This document shows positions 10,618-22,426 of a DNA stretch of 64,000 nt, in pieces. Origin of the DNA: Branchiostoma floridae (Eukaryota; Chordata; Leptocardii; Amphioxiformes; Branchiostomatidae); the NCBI RefSeq assembly GCF_000003815.2, contig NC_049990.1, positions 7,258,770 to 7,322,769 of the forward strand, given 5' to 3'. Below the pieces are notes generated by a model, which was not told the DNA's origin, did not search any database, and saw nothing but the letters and a program-made list of their open reading frames with translations. A program made the position numbers and the translations under genes. Position 1 is the first letter of the stretch. Each line of letters opens with the position of its first letter.

Positions 10618-13600
10618 ATGGCTACCGCAGTCTTTAGGTGGATAATTCAGTCCGTGCAGGACACTTTACAGATCTATGGGCTGAATTTGCAGTCTTTGCT
10701 GGTCTTCTGTACGGCGTTTGTCCTGGCATGTGCACTTCTGAAACGTTCCCCAAACCTGCCTCCTTACCCGGCAGGACGTGTGCCTGTTCTCGGGCACCTC
10801 CTCGCATTGGGCCGAGCGCCACACCTCAAGCTGACGGCGTGGAGGCGGCAGTACGGGGACGTCTTCACCGTCAGGATGGGAATGGAAGACGCGGTGGTTC
10901 TGAACGGCTACACTGCCGTCAAGGACGCGCTCGTGGACAGGTCCGAGCTGTTCGCATCCAGGCCGCCAAACTACCTGTTTGATTTGACAGTTGATTCCGG
11001 AAAAGGTAAAACATTTCATTTCCATTGCTTTGTTAGTTTTCTACATTGCCAAATTGGAAACATAGTTGTCATGGTAAGTGTTAGGAGACATCGATCAGTT
11101 TCTGTATCTATACATTTTCATGTACGAAAGGTGGTATCTCACTGCACTTGCGTCAAGCTTGCGTCACTGTGAGGTTCGTTCGCATGCGTACTGTTTTGTT
11201 ATTTTCTCCGATTTTTAAAAAAATTTAGATATTGCGTAATACGAAAAAATATGACTTAGAAGACGACAAACTACACAAAAAGTAAGAAAATTCGTTCTTT
11301 ATCTCTAAAATTCGTTGAGTATCGAACCCGGCAGTGACGCAAGCGTGACGCAAGTGCAGTGAGATGCCACCTGAAGGGTTGGGAGGAAGCATACCATTCT
11401 GTTCTCCATACCCCGCGGACAAAGGCTAAATCTTGCCGCGGAGGCGTATAACTACAGTCTTGTTACGCAATGGACCATTAAGGGGGCACACCCCAGTTTA
11501 TGTCGGGTTTCAATTGGAGACTGTACACCCCCAAGTCTAGCGACCATCTCTTCCAGGAAATTATCCTGCAGCATACTAATTCTATATGGGGGTAAAATGG
11601 CCAACTGACTTCTGATCCTTCAATTTCTCTAATTTAGAAAAATGAGAGGAAAAAATTCATTGGGCATTTTCGCATTGGATAAAACCATTAAAAAGATTTT
11701 TCCGGCAAACACGACTGATACTGTCAGAAAGAGAAAAATCTTGCGAGTAAAGAAAATTCTAGTAAACTACAGTTTTGTAATCATCCACGTCGCGCGGCAT
11801 TGCAACTACGCTTACACATCACCTCAGAGGTCAATCTAGGTCACAGGACATTCAAGGCGTAAGGATACCCGGAAATAACTTCGGGCAAAAACACAATTTG
11901 CACCCAAAACATATAATTTCCTACGCTTTTCAGCCACGTTAGCGTTTGATGTCATTTCCCAGTAAATAATCACAAATGTAAACTCACACATAGACCATCG
12001 GAAGCTTTTCATCACCTTTTTGTCGTACACCACACCTGAGGTGTGTACCGTTAATGATTTTAATAATATGTACTATATTTGATCTACATGCGATCGCAGG
12101 TAACATTATCAAATATAGTAACTGTTACATAGCATTTGATATGACAAAGATAATGTGGTAAAATGTGATAAATTGTCTGCTATACATGATTGTAAATATA
12201 TCATATGACATCTTTGTTCCTTAAGACATTGCTGCTGCACGTTGGGGGACCCAGTTTAAACAGAGAAAGAAGTTTGCACTCACCGCCTTAAAGAACCTGG
12301 GCATGAAGGTCGGAAATGGCAGCATTCAGGAGAGCATCCGCGAGGAAGCGAGCAATCTACGAAACAGGGTTAGTTACCTTTGAATAACTACTTCTTGGTT
12401 GATGTCTACGTCTACCACATGTGTCCCTTGTTGCCAAAATTCCAGGTCTTTCCAGGATGGTACCAAAACAAAAAATACGCATGACGGTTTATAAATAGAA
12501 AACTCATATACAGTTCCTGGAATTCTTACTCTTACTCTAACCCTAACACAGTACACATCATTAGGCCCGTTCCATGAGAGTGTCGCCAAAATTAGTTATG
12601 CAAGATTCTACGCTGAATAGACTCGTTATTTACTGATGAAGGAATTGTTTAGATTGCAGAATACGAGGGTGAGCCCTTTGACATCGCCCATGACGTCACC
12701 GTGACGGTTGCAAACGTCATCTGCTCCATGACGTTTGGAAAGCGCTACGACTACGAGGATGAAACGTTCCGCGAGCTGTCTGAAGCAATTTTCACAGTAA
12801 TGGCTGAAGTTGGAGCCGGACAGATCGTCAGCGTCTTTCCTTTGTTACGGTTTGTTCCTGTAGGTGAGTAGAGCTCTCATTACTGAGCATTTCCTAATTG
12901 TGATTTCTACCATGTGTACTGCAACGTTCTTCAGGTTCGAATGACCACAATTCACACGGACGCGTGACCATGGTTAGCCTTATGACGTGACGTCAGCAGT
13001 TGATCTGAAGTGCCGCATGTACTGTATATGGTCTCTTTTACACCTTTCAATGAAACTTTATTTGCAAGTTCTTTCCCGATGGCTAATTGCAAGTAACAAA
13101 AATGATAAACGATGGTAAACTGTGTACAGTAGTAGGCGACTAGTTCTAGTGATAAATTCAAATAAACAAAAAAAAAAAAGCAACAAAAATTGCTATTGGA
13201 TTTGACTCCTTTTTCGGAGACAGTAGAAGACGAATGATTCCACCTTTTCGATATGTGTGGGTTTACATGTATTCCCATCATGAAGTAACTGTTGAGTGTC
13301 CAGGACTTTGCCCTTGTCCAGAAGATTTTAGTATATGGTTCACTCGACTCTGAAGTATGGTTACAGTAGAGACTGACGACCATGGTGGACTTTTCTTTGT
13401 TGTATTGTATAACAAAAATACCTTATTATAAAGAAACTTTCCTTCGTTTCAAAGTGTTACAAAAATAGTACTTAGCCAACAATCTATGAATATTGCCATC
13501 CACAGCGAACCGAGCCAGCGTCAGTGTATCTCGACAAATCGCCAAGATCCAAAAAGTGCTGAAAGAAGAAATGGCCCGCCATCGAGAACACCTGGATCGC

Positions 13601-15494
13601 GAGAACCCGCGAGACTTCCTCGACTTCTGCCTGCTGGAGCTGGAACAGCAGAAAAAGAGTCTGACGGAGGAAAACGTGCTGTACATAGCTCAGAACCTCT
13701 TTCTCGGCGGTACAGACACAACCACCCACACACTGCTGTGGAGTCTACTCTACATGACTTTGAACTCCGAAGTACAAAACAAGGTACATTTAAAAAAAAC
13801 AGTTACCCTGCTGGTCTAACAAAGACCGTTGGAAACCGTAACCGGGGCACCAACTCCCTTCCACGGCAACCTCCCTTCCTCGGCAAACTCCTTTTCCCGG
13901 TACCCGGTATAAGAGAACCCAGCCAACGTTTAAAATTGCGAAACAGACCAAAATACAGCCCCGTTCGGAGACTGCGACGAAGGCTAGGTTTTAATCCTTC
14001 AAAGTTTACCACATTTTCGGTTCAGAATTTCATTTGCATACCATACTGACTGCAAAACATTATTCTGTGTGTTTCTTCTACAAACTTTAACAATGTTTCA
14101 AAGGAGATTGCTTTAACGGTTTTGAACAGTTAACACAATTCCGCTTTATTCCTTTAACAGGTACATGAGGAGCTTGATGCCGTTGTTGGTGAGAGTCTGC
14201 CCGCCCTGTCCCACCGTTCCCAGATGCCCTACGTGAATGCTTGCCTGATGGAGGTCATGAGAATCCGTTACGTCGGACCTCTTTCGGTTCCCCACGCCAC
14301 GACAGCGCCTGTAAAAGTGCAGGAATATGACATCCCTAAAGGGACCCAGGTATTGCTACTCATTATAAAATTACAAATGTTCTTAATGTAACGTTCCCAA
14401 ATACTCACTTCCGTTACAGTTGGCTACATGACTGTGGGCAAAAGTTCCATTTATATCTTATAAATGCTTGCAGCGTACACGTACGTATGTCTAATTTTGA
14501 TCCAGGTAATCGTGAATCTGCACTCCCTCCACGTGGACCCCGCCTACTGGCCTGATCCGGACCGGTTTGACCCCGACAGGTTTCTGGACGCGGAAGGAAA
14601 CTTCATCAACAAGCCTGAGTCCTTCATGCCTTTTTCAGCAGGTAAGTAGAGTTCCACAGACTCTATACCTTTGCCAAGCAATATCATTAGTAACATTGAA
14701 AATCAACCAAATTTGCATGATATTCTCACTCCTACAAAACTTTCATGTCACAAATACGAAATCATTTACAAATTAGGCTTTTGCAGCATTTGTTAATCAT
14801 AGATATGCAAAAAAGTGTAAGTTTCATTTGCCTCATTTGTTATGCAAACCAAGTTCCAGTTTGCATAATCCACATACCATTACATTAATTGGTCAAAAAC
14901 GTAGTGACCTATCGTCGTAAAGAATTATGAAAATTTAGTCATCCCTTTTCAATTTATCCTGTTTCAAAGCCTGTAATTGAAACACGCCAGCAGTTCCAAA
15001 GAAAAATGCTGGAGGCTACGGTCAAAGCTTACGTCACATCCGAACACAACAGCTATTTACTACCCAAAATCGTTACCATAGCTTATCCAAAATTAAAAAC
15101 ACAGCTTTCGAATGTTCAGCTGTGTAGTACACGGGAGAGCCACCAAGGGCCCAAAATCTAATTATTTATTTGATATAAGAAGATCTACCCACATACCAAA
15201 TTTCATGACAACCCGTCGTAGCTTATTGATATCGAGTGCCAGGCTTAGAGATGAGGCACTTCCCATTTTCTGTGCTTTTTTTTTTATTTCACCACTTGAC
15301 ATTTTTTATATCCAGGTCGACGCGTGTGCCTTGGTGAGCAGCTGGCCAGGATGGAGCTATTCCTGTTCTTCTCCACCCTGCTGCAGTCCTTCACTTTCAA
15401 ACCGATAGAGGGCGCTCCTCCTCCAAGTACCAAAGGCGTCTTTGGTCTGACCTTGACACCCCATCCGTTCCAGCTCTGCGCGATTCCGCGTTAG
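10618..15494 (+). CDS. Cytochrome P450, CYP2 clan (complete, 7 exons, 507 aa)
   Basis: Microsomal haem-thiolate monooxygenase. Exons: 10618-11005, 12226-12368, 12653-12863, 13506-13783, 14161-14349, 14506-14641, 15316-15494 (stop TAG). The start is the first ATG before an N-terminal hydrophobic anchor ([16 protein letters not shown]), followed by the proline-rich hinge [17 protein letters not shown]. Then come the C-helix [17 protein letters not shown]-helix oxygen-activation motif [15 protein letters not shown]-helix EVMR (ExxR), [11 protein letters not shown] and the haem loop FSAGRRVCLG with the axial Cys. The last two are split by the final intron inside FSAG. Length and motif order match CYP2-family enzymes that oxidise fatty acids, eicosanoids or xenobiotics; the exact subfamily and substrate cannot be assigned. 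TATAAAATG overlaps the start codon, so a TATA box there would be incompatible with using this ATG. All catalytic residues are present. Confidence 0.95.
11129..11372. mobile_element. MITE in first P450 intron
   Basis: Terminal inverted repeats of about 50 bp. The left end is AGGTGGTATCTCACTGCACT and the right end is the complement of AGGTGGCATCTCACTGCACT. The motif TTGCGTCA recurs in both arms. Flanked by GAA on each side, consistent with a 3-bp target-site duplication. No coding capacity. Confidence 0.8.
14690..15260. repeat. Repeat-derived DNA in last P450 intron
   Basis: AT-rich sequence with TTTGCATAAT/ATTATGCAAA-type palindromic words and a segment (ACATACCAAATTTCATGACA) like that in the 38.4-39.1 kb tandem array and the dispersed repeats. 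Probably remnants of the same families. Confidence 0.45.
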
Positions 15495-15597
15495 TTATCT
15501 TAGCCATAACGTCATGTTTGTGGATAGGGTTGGTGTGTTTCGATTCATCTGAGAAAATCATATGATAAACTCAAGAATACAATTGTGGATTGTGCTT

Positions 15598-15930
15598 ATA
15601 ATTACCTTCGCCATTGAAGAAGCTTAAGGTTACATTTTCGGCTGAAACATCATGTTGTGTCTCTGTATGTAGGTCAACAGCATATAACGAGAGTAGCTAT
15701 AGATGGACTTTCATTATATTTGGTATTTAGTAGCGGTTGCGGAAAGGAAGGTCGAGTTTGAAAATGGTTGGCGTAGCATTTTCCGTCGGCACTGCAGCGG
15801 GCCGAGTGTGTGTCCCTTTACATTATCTTGGTGGATAGGTAGGGGTGGGAAAATGAAGGCCAATGGGCCTCCTAGCGGCAAGTTACGGTACTGCAGCAGA
15901 GGTTCAAAGTTGGAGATAAATTGTTCCTCA
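15598..15930 (+). repeat. Dispersed repeat copy 2
   Basis: Same family as 9300-9530: starts ATTACCTTCGCC, then CAGCATATAACGAGAGTAGC, ATTATATTTGGTATTTAG and GGCCTCCTAGCGGCAAG followed by TACTGCAGCAGAGGTTC. Confidence 0.75.
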
Positions 15931-17799
15931 AGTGCCACGTTCATGATTTTTGAGTAGTGGAAACGTCTTTGGGTAGGTAGTAAGTACGATGTTCATAATG
16001 ATATACATGTTAGGCAAATGAGGACTTAATTTGCATAATTATTGTGGAAGTTTCGCAATTCTATTGTTTTCAATAACTGGACTTTGTTACACATGTAGAT
16101 TATGATAGATGGGACATAAGCAGATACCAAATATGCTAATGAAGAACTGATTTGCATTATATATGCAATAATTGCAAAACCGCTTAATGATTAATGATGG
16201 GTATTGTATACTTGTGACACGTGTATGTTAGTCAATGATGAACATTACCATGCATAAATCATGTAAGTGTGCCAGACATTTGTATAAAATTTACAAAAGG
16301 TCTAAATATTTCATTGAGGTATGAGGTGGCCGAACTCTAGTTTATAGTCTAATCTAAAATTCAATATCTACGTTAGGTTCATTGCTTGTAAACATATTTC
16401 AAACCATCTACTTATACCTCACAATAGAAAGAGACCTTTCCAGATATACGTAGCGTTTCTAATCCGTTTTACCCGATACTTTTCCCCACAAGTGTCTGTT
16501 ATAGGATCAGCTGTTCTTGAAGGAGCGACGAGAAATGTAGAAACAGCGCCCGCCGTGACGCGGTCTCCATAGTAACGAGGTAGGGGCGACGCCCTGGCAT
16601 GAGAAATACAAACATTTTTGGCCGCAGCGCGGCTTGGCTTTGTAACTTCACTTTTCACAGTCGTACCGTCCACTTGGCGGGGGTGAAGTGGAATTGAAAG
16701 TGTAGGGGGAGAGTCTGGAGACTAATGTTCGAGCAGATGTAAGGATCTGGATCATTCTTAGTTTTTACGCCTGTTTACATCGTTAAAATCACAATACTAG
16801 AAAAGAGAGCTAAATGTTGGAAAATAGGCGCAAAACACTGGATTTGGAGGATGCTGTTTTTTTTCTCGAAGAAGTTACCACCGTATTAACTGCTTGCCAT
16901 TTCTTATTACTCTTATTCCCAACGACAAGATTTGCGCCTTCCCTTTTACATTATGTGATTAATTCAATTCACAATAAATGACTTCAGAACTTCAGACTTC
17001 AAAACAATCTACGCTTTATTTAGTGATGACCATTGTCCCAAAACTAATTTTTTTCTACCCTTCCACTCCGAGGTCTTTCATTTGTAACCTGCACAGTCCG
17101 CGAAGGTTCGACGATTAAGTCTTTGTTTGATCTTATCTTGAAGCTTAAAGACAATCAGGCAGATTATCCTCAAGAATTCGGTTGGTGGGAAATCACTTCG
17201 TCTGCTTTCACAATGTACCGAAAGCAGTACCTTCTCTATCTTGAAGAGCTGTTTAATAAATGCGCAAGATCGAAATCTTTATTGTCAAACCCATGCCCGT
17301 CTCATGTCTATTGCAAGGGAGCACATCATACATGTATATGTATGATAGGTAAAACTAAAAGAAATTTCTATTCCAAGGATTTGTCTGATGATTCTTTGTA
17401 CATCATTGTTAATTTGACTTCTTCTTTGGATGGAGTCACTAATTAATAACCTTTTTTCCGTTAAAGAAAAAAGGTAGAACGTCTTCAACGTTCCCTGCGA
17501 GCCTTGGCAGTTAACGTTGACCAACGACAGCTAACGCAGTGTTCATTGCTCAAACGCTTTGCCTTTCATAGACACTAGACAGTCTTGTCGAATTTCTCCA
17601 TTAGGCATCTTGCTTCTTGAAGTTAAAGATTACGTAGTCCACGTTTCTTGAAGGAGTCGGCCTTGCAAACCGACACCAAAAGAACAGCAAGTATGTGTGT
17701 GAGAGTTGTTCGGTCACGGTACACATGCGGCAAATTGGATCTGTGTAAATCTCGTGTTCCGCGTCGCGACCCAACCATGGCGCGGCGGCAGGGCGTGCT

Positions 17800-17960
17800 G
17801 GAGTGTGTATGGTGGTCTATTGACCTCACAGCCTCTTCAGCCGGATTCGAACCCGCGTCCACCAATCCAGGCGTACTCCTGTAAGAGAACAAGAGACCCC
17901 GGGCGATGTATATCGTCGCCAACTGAGCAAATTGGCGGGCTAGTCTCTCAGGCGGTCGCG
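17800..17960 (-). repeat. tRNA-derived SINE or tRNA pseudogene
   Basis: On the minus strand there is an A-box-like TTTGCTCAGTTGGCGA (17915-17930) followed by a canonical B box GGGTTCGAATCC (17842-17853). The spacing is about 65 bases, longer than in a standard tRNA, and no acceptor stem can be formed, so a SINE or degenerate tRNA fits better than a functional tRNA. Confidence 0.55.
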
Positions 17961-18529
17961 CGGTGTTTATTCTACCGCGCGCTTTGATGTGGTGACTCGG
18001 CAAAAGGGGTTGCAAAGCGGCCTGCGCGCCTCGAGAGGCTTTAGTCCCGTCTTCAAAGGCTCGTCAAGGAGTCTTAAAACAGGTGGAAACAAACGCGCCG
18101 CCTCGTGAGAGGCCATCAGACGGAATTGCTAGAAAAACTGCTCGGACACTTACCACCAATTAGCACGCTCTCCACGGCACATCGACCGGGGGGCCCGGCC
18201 CTTCAGTAAATTAATTTTAATTACCATGGGCAAACATGGCGGGGGATGGGAGGGGGGTGGAGTGGGGGATCGATCGGGTAGCGGTGGGAAAGTAACGGGA
18301 CATGAAAGGGAGAAAGTGAAGCGCCGAAGATGCCGAAACCTTCTTGAGCGCCACTCGAGTGTCGGGGTTGGATTCTGTCCAAATGTTACCCTCGTTCTTA
18401 CCTCCTTTCCTAGTCCGGATGTCGCTTACTCACACAGCCTTCTCCTTTCTCAGAACAACTATCATGTATGACACATTTCTGAAGTGTGCCCCACTCCCAT
18501 TGAATGTTTGAAAATCAAGGCCATGGCAT

Positions 18530-18760
18530 ACCCAGGGCAAAAGATACAAAAGAACAACATTTCTGCTGCAAGCAAAGCCACCAGGAGGCCCCAAAGTGAC
18601 AATGCCCTTCGTCTTTCCAAGACCTACCCCCACACTAAATATCATCATAATCCATCCAGAGCTCATCAAGATATGCTTACCATGAATATGAGGAAACACG
18701 AACGCACACACACAGATACACCCACAACAGTACCTCCGTTTTCCCGTAAGTAAAAAGAGG
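18530..18760 (-). repeat. Dispersed repeat copy 3
   Basis: Minus-strand copy of the 9300-9530 family: on the plus strand CCACCAGGAGGCCCCAAAGT, AATATCATCATAATCCATCC and GCTCATCAAGATATGCTTAC appear in reverse order, ending in a CA-rich run. Confidence 0.7.
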
Positions 18761-19511
18761 GGACAATTCTCAAACCGTGAAATCGTATACAACGGAAATG
18801 TATATTATTAACAGAACAATTGTCAAAATTCCAAAATGGCTAAACTAACTAGAAATTGTAACAAAAGAAAAACGAATCACGATGTGTCCTCTTTAATTCC
18901 ACTATACTATTGCCCAAAATAAGACAACGATAGCATATACATGTACTGTGTTTTCGCAAACCTATGCAGAAGAGGATCAAATCAGCTGTTGAGGGCTAAC
19001 CCGCCGCTACTTACATCAAAGACTAAACAAGTAGGCAAATAGAGGAATTTGTGTTGGCAAAAGAGTTTGGAAAGTTTACCGATAGCTGGGACGTTTGTCT
19101 CCCTCCACACAATCCGGTTCTTACGGGGTCTAATGTAGCCGGGCGGACAGGTGGTCTGTTGTGCGCGCCGTCCGGATGTTTTCCCTCTCTGTGAGAAATC
19201 TTTTCTGTAAATTTCAGCTGAAAACACAGCGCTGCGTCATGGCTAGAACGTAACATGTCCTACCGTGGGCTCACTCGAGACCTGTTGGATGTCGACGTCT
19301 AGAAGGGGAAATATCTTAAAGTCGAAATTTGTATTTTAAAGTTGAAGTCATAATACCAAATCATGTACTATACGTACTACTACATGTAGCTGAATTCTTC
19401 TTAAAGTTTTGATTAATAACATTAGAGTTTCACCTTTCATTCATTGTACGTTTGACTGTAACTATTAAAAATAATTTCATTGAATATCTAAATTGAAGGG
19501 ATAAATCTATA

Positions 19512-19992
19512 GGTAACAGGTTGTTTCGCAACAATGCCAGTTCGCAACCGTCAGTTCGCAACAAGGCAAGTCTTTTCGCAACAAGGTATAGGTCTTTTCG
19601 CAACATTTTAATGTTATTCATCTTGATAGCCTAATAGTATTGGAAATCGTATTCCTAACATAATTGTACTCATTCCACGTAAAAATCTTACCGGGTGCAA
19701 AAGACAACCCCGGCGGCAGAGGAACATGCATATGGGGCCGCATGGACCTGACAGCCCGATGATTTTCATACGCCTGGTGGTACAGTTTCATACGAAGCGT
19801 GCACATGCAGGAGTATAATTGTGTTAAGAATACGATTTTTAATACTATTAGGCTATCAAGATTAATAACATTAAAATGTTGTAAAACGACTTGTACCTTG
19901 TTGCGAAAACACTTGTACCTTGTTGCGAAAAGACTTTCCTTGTTGCGAACTGACGATTGCGAACTGACATTGTTGCGAAACAACTTGTAACC
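19512..19992. mobile_element. Foldback transposon with TTCGCAACAAGG iterons and 8-bp TSD
   Basis: A 481-bp non-coding element with long terminal inverted repeats (about 165 bp each). Ends read GGTAACAGGTTGTTTCGCAA on the left and, read inward from the right, GGTTACAAGTTGTTTCGCAA. An exact 8-bp direct repeat AATCTATA flanks it (19504-19511 and 19993-20000). Each arm carries four or five spaced copies of the core TTCGCAAC(AAGG), resembling subterminal transposase-binding repeats. The 8-bp duplication fits the hAT superfamily (inference). The centre, about 19680-19830, is unrelated unique sequence. Confidence 0.9.
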
Positions 19993-19999
19993 AATCTAT

Positions 20000-22426
20000 A
20001 CTTAAACAAACCTTGATCATAAGAATTATTACCTGTTCCCACATGCACACATTTATCTTAAAGCTAGAAGTTGATCAGTTAGCCTAGTACAATGCATTTG
20101 TCTACAATGTAACATATGTACTGTTGTGTGTGTTGTTGTAACTTTCGGGAATATATTTCTTATACATGTATGTTTGATGAGTTAAACGATAGACAACCTG
20201 TATCGAGCCCTTTGAGGCGCGTGCAATAAAGAGTTTTTATTCATCCATAGTTCCCGAATTTTCGACACAAGTGGATCCTATGCGGGTAGCATGTGGTTGC
20301 CCGATCGGCCGCTAGGGCATGCTTACTAGGTGTGCGGAATAGCGATGTTTATCTGTCCAGTAATGTGTATTTAAAAGTCATGTACTGTGAGATGCGCAGT
20401 GTTGCCTCTGGGCTGCCAACAAACTTTTGAACGCTTTTTTAGAATAAACCAGTCTACGACTTTTTGTAGCATGCATAATGGTAAATCGCCGTGTTCTCTT
20501 TTATTAGAATACGTCTTCTATATAGTCTGTTTAGTTTGACTGTCGGAAAGGTATACAGGAGCTAGAAAAGGATGGAAACTACGCTGAATCTCACTCGCCG
20601 GGCCTTCAGTGAAAACTTTTAGTCGCCCCCCTCCCCACGATATCTGTTCCCAGATAGCTTGAGGTGTATTCCTTATGCAATTACACAAACCATCTATTTT
20701 AAACTCTATCTGCCTTTACACTTACAACTGTCTTAAGAAGCGAGAAGAAGTTCATTTTCATACTAGTATACTTTCGACTTTGTAGTTTTTGTTTCATATC
20801 ACATCCTTCCACAATTTGTACTCAGAATCACTAGGAACTGCATTCTGTTTACTTTGACCTGTACTTAGCTTGTTAGCAGACTATGAAACACCTTCTTGTC
20901 TGCTCCGTCCTGCCCGAACCATGCACCAAGGAAGATCTAGAAGCTCTGACCCCCAGAGGAAGGGAGTGTGTGGAGTACTGGAGCAGGAAAGTGTAGTGAT
21001 GACACGAAAGTAGAAGAAGAAGGGTGTTAGAGAGCATAAACGTACAATAAAGGTCATCCATTCATTCATGCCAAGATTTCCCTCTGTTAAAGTGCTGAGG
21101 CGAAAACGGGTGAATAAATGGCGCAATTAGATCAAAATTAGGATGTTTCCATCAGGAAGGCAGCGGTCACGACAAAACTGTGTAGAAAATGGCCGGCGTT
21201 TTATCTAAAGCAATTTTCCTTCGGCAATTTCCACAAAATTACAGGCGGAGTAAGAGGATAATCTAATTCACTCGGCGTGTTGGTTTTTAAGTACAATAGG
21301 AGGAACAGCAAGGTCCATAGTTAAGTAGTTATGCTGTGTTATGTTTTGCTTAGGAATAAAACTACCGTAAGAAAAATATAAAATATGATCTCCGATCGAA
21401 ACGCAATCCATCAAAAACGGCAAAACGTAAAAATAACTACGGTATCTCAAACCATATTTCTGGTATATTTGACCCAACTTCCTGTTAGTGTCCCCGACTT
21501 GCCTTACATTCAAATGTCAATCGCGTAACTGCGGACACACATGACTTCAAGCAAACAAACAAACCCCAACTGATTGCAAAGCCCGTGTTTTTATGGAGCT
21601 CGAGGCTAATAAAGATGGGTGTTGAAATCGTATGAAGACCGTGACATATAGAGACTGTTTTTAGTATCAGAAAGTTGACAACGCACAAAAGTCGGGCAAA
21701 ATATATATATACTAGTACATGTACTACGTATGACAGCAGAGTGAAAGAGACAATAAACGCACGGAAGAGGAAACATGAAAAACGAACCATGGATTGCAAT
21801 ATTAGACAGAATCTTTTTTACCACCTTTCCATTGAGGCGGTGAAGACTGAGCGGCCAAATATTTTGATTTATTTCAGCAGCTTAAAACTAATTTCATTGA
21901 TATGAAATATATTCTACAGATTTTGTGTCTTGTCTTTTAAATGATATCTTAGCATCGTGGATAGAATAATGTTCAATCATAAAGTCCAAGGTCCAATTTC
22001 TATCTTAACATGTCATGACTACAACTATTGATTACATTTTAACAAATGCTGCCACTAACATTTACATGTCTTTTCCCTCTTCATTAAAAAAAGTGTGTAC
22101 GAACTCACAGACTTATTGTAGTGTAAGGTGAAGTAACTTCACAATGAGAAGTCTCCATAGAAGAGCAAATAGTTCCCACCCCGTCAGTCTTCCCCCTCTT
22201 CACCGTAGGAAATTAAGAGCAGTGATTGGCTGATGGCCAATTGATATGCAAGCGGCCATTTAATCCAGTAAACCGGCGGCCTGTATGTGGCGGGACCCAG
22301 TTAAGGTTGGAGTGAAAGTTACCGTGGCAAGAACTGTCACACCACTGCTGGGGGGTCATCACAAACTTTCTTAAGAAGATAGTATACTGTTGTGAATGTA
22401 TAGGCGAGAGGAGATATCGCTCTAGT
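20000..22426. other. Intergenic interval, distal part and Arx upstream region
   Basis: No gene supported. Around 20200-20250 a stretch ending AATAAAGAGTTTTTATTCAT and, on the minus strand near 21040-21070, ATGAATGGATGACCTTTATT look like 3' ends of non-LTR retrotransposon copies. The rest is unremarkable AT-rich DNA. Confidence 0.35.
22200..22426 (+). promoter_or_regulatory. Arx proximal upstream region with CCAAT and octamer-like boxes
   Basis: Within 230 bp of the Arx start codon, 22222-22256 contains GATTGGC (inverted CCAAT), GGCCAATTG and ATATGCAAG in close succession. This is a plausible promoter-proximal arrangement for a developmental gene. No convincing TATA box or initiator was identified; function is inference. 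Confidence 0.35.

Larger units (their letters stand above)
15495..19500. other. Intergenic interval P450 to Arx, proximal part
   Basis: No gene could be supported. It holds two dispersed repeat copies, a SINE-like element, AT-rich DNA with TTTGCAT words at 16000-16200, and an open frame at 17123-17446 that matches no family I know. The segment 18120-18330 is GC-rich with a paired-type homeodomain word cluster (TTAATTTTAATTACC). Confidence 0.4.

Noticed and set aside
13486-14049. 187-codon open frame
   Set aside because: Out-of-frame shadow of P450 exon 4 running into the intron; the P450 frame carries the I-helix motif.
17123-17446. Possible gene with 107-codon frame
   Set aside because: Some non-random look but no family recognised, no clear splice signals or neighbours; not supportable as a gene.
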